NCBI GenBank assembly: GCA_030429545.1
Contig: JAUIFF010000024.1
Location: 1-56,114, forward strand
Length of the DNA: 56,114 nt
From: Polyangia bacterium
GTDB taxonomy: Bacteria; Myxococcota_A; Polyangia; Nannocystales; Nannocystaceae
Direction: 5' to 3'
Shown piece by piece: positions 53,582 to 56,114 of this stretch; the stretch's first letter is position 1, and each line of letters opens with the position of its first letter. The translations under genes and the position numbers were made by a program. The notes under the pieces are model-generated. The model ran no database searches. It was not told where the DNA came from and worked only from the letters and a program-made list of their open reading frames with translations.

Positions 53582-56114
53582 ATGTTGGTCATGGACGCTG
53601 CAACTCTCTCGATCTTGCTGGCTCGAATCGTTGGGCTGGGTGTCGGCGTACACAAGGGCCTTGAGAGCGACGGCATCACGACCGAAGACGCAAAAGCCTT
53701 GCAGGCCATCCTGGACACAGGTGGGGGCCTACTCGCACGTAAACGCACAACAGATAAGCCTATTGGAGCTATACAACTCGCCCTAATCGCCAAAGCCTTC
53801 GGCGAGGCACTAGGGCGACACTGGGCATTTAACGAGCAGATGGTACCAGCCCGCTCTCATCTACCAGACTGGGTCCGTAGTATCTGGAGCAAGCCCAGAG
53901 TTCGACGACACCAGGAATTAGAAGCCCGGATCAAGATGGCAAATCTCACGACTCTGAGCCTGGGCGATAAGTCGGGAGAGCTACTTTCTGAACTACAGCA
54001 ACTCACAAGCCAGCCTACAAATAGTCCATACTATCAAGCTTTGTGGGAGGCCTTTACAAATCCAGACTTAGACCTCCCGGGACGAGAACCTCCGATAAGT
54101 CTCGAAAAAAGCGGAGATGCACGCGAGTTTGAGTTCTTTTTCCGCCAAGCATATATCGCGGCTTTGTCAACCGTAGATGGGCAGAGAGTGCAGAGGTGGA
54201 AGATCGAATTGGCATCGGAGAAACCCGCAGCTCTTCGGCGAGAGTTGATGGAAGATATGGCTGGGTGGGGTCGTAGGCATGTATTGGGTAATGCGTTGAG
54301 AAGGTGGAGCCATGACGCGCTCCCCTTCATGCCGCTGGACAAAGTATATATCGAGCCACTGGGAAGGTTGACGACAGACTCGCATGCGACGCCGACACCA
54401 ATCAAGGGACTTCTAAATGACCTTCTGTCCGAACATCATCTCGTGATCGTTAAAGCTGGATTTGGTCACGGTAAATCGCTAACAGCTCGCAGTTTGGCTA
54501 AAGAACTCGCGGAAAATTGGCTCTCGAATAATTGCGAAACGGGTTCGAGGCTTCCAGCACCCGTATTCATTAAATGCTCGCGGGACATTCTAGGAAATTC
54601 ATACGATCATAGGAATTCAGTCCGCCGTGCTCTATATTACCGTGCTCGTGAGGCTCTCGGAGTTGACCTTCCTCGAACCGACGAGGTATTCGCGCCTCCA
54701 ACTCAAGAGCAACGGACTATCTTCATCCTAGATGGTTTAGACGAGTTATCATGGGGCCAGGCTCAGTTCGGTGAGCTTTTTACCGGACTTGACGAGGAAG
54801 TTCGGGGCACACACCGAGCTATTGTCTTTACACGTCCAGGTGCCTTAGACGAGCGAGGTAGAATTCCAACGGGAACACCGATAATCGAGTTGCTCGAATT
54901 TGACGAGCCACGGGTTAACGACTGGGTTGTCAAATGGAATGCCCTTCCAGGACAGGAGAGACCTATTAGGCTTGACAATCTAACTAGAGATTTAGTTAAA
55001 ATAGCCCGTATTCCTATTCTCCTCTTAATGATTGCCATCACGGGGCAAGATCTCAATGATGAACTTCAGCTGACAGACCTGTACACGCTTTTTTTTATGC
55101 AAATCGCTCGTGGGAAACTTCAACACGACGACAGCAAGCATCACCCGATTCACGAGGCTTCCGATAAACTTCTAGCTTGCCTTTCAGAACGGAGGATCCT
55201 AAAGCTAGAGCCTGCAACGGACCCAGACGAGCGAGACTCGCAGAGAGTCGAGGCAATGTTATGGCTGATGTCTCGGGTTGCCTGGGCGGCACACGAACGA
55301 GCCTATCGCGAAAACCCTGTACCACTAAGAATAAGGGAAATAGATGTCTACATTTTGGATAGTGAGCTTGGTTTGAGCGAAGATGTCCGCACAACCATCG
55401 AGTTTGGACTCATACTCACTTTACAGATCGACCCTGCAAAAGGTGCCCATGAGATCCTATTTGGGCATAAATCTTTTCGAGAATTCCTCGTGGCATATTT
55501 TTGGAACCATGAACTTCGGAGGCGCGTCAATAACTACCAAGATGCATCTGTAATCGACTCTCGATTAGCAAAAGCGAGACTTCTCCAACCGGATGATGCT
55601 TCTTTCTCGATGTTGCAGGATCTCCTCAAAAATGGCCGAAAAGAGGAGCTGTATAGAATCCACATTTGGGCGCAACAGGTAGCCAACCAGGAAGCTCTCT
55701 CGACACGTAAACTACGAACTGACTCTTTCTCGACCCTAAGGGAGGCTGCTCTAGGCGTCGGAAGCAGTATCAGACCGCTTAAGCTTGCAAACGAGAAAAC
55801 ACTTCGATCTCTCCTCGCCTGGTTCGATGTCCAAGGCTATTGTATACAGCTCAATGCCCCTCGCTTGATTTCACGGAGAGCGTACCTCGTTCGGGTCAAT
55901 CTCGGGGGGGCAAACCTTGAAGGAGCAAACCTTGAAGGGGCCAACCTTGAAGGATCGCACTTAAATCGGATTAACCTTAAACAGGCTGGCGCTTCAAGAA
56001 TTCGAGTGGGTAAGAGCCGGGCGAGGATACAGGTCGAGTCCCCCGCAGTGGAACAGGATCGCATCTCGAAATCGGTCGCGGTTTCGGAAGCCACAGGCTC
56101 GTTTCTTGAGGGCT
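53582..56114 (+). CDS. NACHT-type STAND NTPase with pentapeptide repeats (partial, runs off the right edge)
   Basis: The frame is open from ATG 53582 (or ATG 53591, MDAATLSILL) to the last base, 844 codons. An uncharacterised helical N-terminus of about 270 residues precedes the NACHT core: P-loop AGFGHGKS (292-299), Walker B FILDGLDEL (381-389), and IVFTRPG as sensor. A helical region with FGHKSFREFLVAYFW near residue 640 is typical of NACHT winged-helix ends. ANLEG pentapeptides follow (~777-791). Codons such as AGA, ATA and TTA are far commoner than in neighbouring genes, which suggests acquisition. Many bacterial NACHT proteins defend against phages; this is inference here. Confidence 0.85.
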   Translation, partial: MLVMDAATLSILLARIVGLGVGVHKGLESDGITTEDAKALQAILDTGGGLLARKRTTDKPIGAIQLALIAKAFGEALGRHWAFNEQMVPARSHLPDWVRSIWSKPRVRRHQELEARIKMANLTTLSLGDKSGELLSELQQLTSQPTNSPYYQALWEAFTNPDLDLPGREPPISLEKSGDAREFEFFFRQAYIAALSTVDGQRVQRWKIELASEKPAALRRELMEDMAGWGRRHVLGNALRRWSHDALPFMPLDKVYIEPLGRLTTDSHATPTPIKGLLNDLLSEHHLVIVKAGFGHGKSLTARSLAKELAENWLSNNCETGSRLPAPVFIKCSRDILGNSYDHRNSVRRALYYRAREALGVDLPRTDEVFAPPTQEQRTIFILDGLDELSWGQAQFGELFTGLDEEVRGTHRAIVFTRPGALDERGRIPTGTPIIELLEFDEPRVNDWVVKWNALPGQERPIRLDNLTRDLVKIARIPILLLMIAITGQDLNDELQLTDLYTLFFMQIARGKLQHDDSKHHPIHEASDKLLACLSERRILKLEPATDPDERDSQRVEAMLWLMSRVAWAAHERAYRENPVPLRIREIDVYILDSELGLSEDVRTTIEFGLILTLQIDPAKGAHEILFGHKSFREFLVAYFWNHELRRRVNNYQDASVIDSRLAKARLLQPDDASFSMLQDLLKNGRKEELYRIHIWAQQVANQEALSTRKLRTDSFSTLREAALGVGSSIRPLKLANEKTLRSLLAWFDVQGYCIQLNAPRLISRRAYLVRVNLGGANLEGANLEGANLEGSHLNRINLKQAGASRIRVGKSRARIQVESPAVEQDRISKSVAVSEATGSFLEG

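Noticed and set aside
53229..53582. 117-residue open frame before the NACHT gene
   Set aside because: It is G-rich, includes the 20-bp palindrome, has no Shine-Dalgarno or recognisable motif, and overlaps the NACHT start.

Overview
The window looks like a chromosomal segment of a high-GC Myxococcota bacterium, most likely of the Nannocystis/Plesiocystis/Enhygromyxa group. The grounds are many Cys-rich and low-complexity lipoproteins, DUF4215 'CGNG...CDDGN' repeats joined to FG-GAP repeats, an ADYC-domain lipoprotein, several Ser/Thr kinases carrying TPR, WD40 or FGE-sulfatase modules, and FHA-linked regulators. This placement is an inference from gene content. No rRNA, tRNA, CRISPR array or intact insertion sequence was recognised.

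Layout. 1-2.0 kb: three tightly packed minus-strand genes (PTPS, GTP cyclohydrolase I, SDR) that together fit a tetrahydrobiopterin pathway. 2.0-5.8 kb: tandem paralogous DUF4215/FG-GAP lipoproteins. 6.5-8.2 kb: a divergent PPOX-fold flavoprotein and LysR regulator. 8.2-16.9 kb: a candidate metal (zinc-type) homeostasis region with an ABC-2 exporter, a methyltransferase, two His-rich lipoproteins, a COG0523 GTPase and a CzcO-like flavoprotein. Near-identical palindromes of the Fur-family 7-1-7 form sit in front of several of these units. 16.9-20.5 kb: an aldo/keto reductase, an SDR and an AraC regulator. 20.5-26.0 kb: exported proteins and a STAND/TPR regulator with a C-terminal winged helix. 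26.0-33.6 kb: an ECF sigma/anti-sigma operon encoding a lipoprotein with 23 Cys-Cys pairs and an envelope protein, then a lipoprotein built of seven twin-CX6C modules, then a DUF4097 lipoprotein and an FHA-LuxR regulator. Decayed mosaic copies of neighbouring loci flank this operon. 33.6-41.0 kb: a TPR-type Ser/Thr kinase, a Thr-rich lipoprotein, a metallo-beta-lactamase-fold hydrolase, an aldo/keto reductase and TetR. 41.8-51 kb: a broken kinase gene, an ADYC lipoprotein, a giant kinase-WD40x14-FGE fusion and an FHA-sigma54 activator. 51.4-52.9 kb: a serine-hydrolase lipoprotein.

The last 2.5 kb is an A+T-richer partial gene for a NACHT-type STAND ATPase with C-terminal pentapeptide repeats, a plausible antiphage sensor. 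It runs off the end of the window, and its 5' region carries two palindromes.

A second theme is tandem repeats of about 70-120 bp that copy the 3' ends of genes and fill the spaces between adjacent genes (12.7, 33.6 and 37.6 kb). A shorter 51-52 bp array lies at 5.9 kb.
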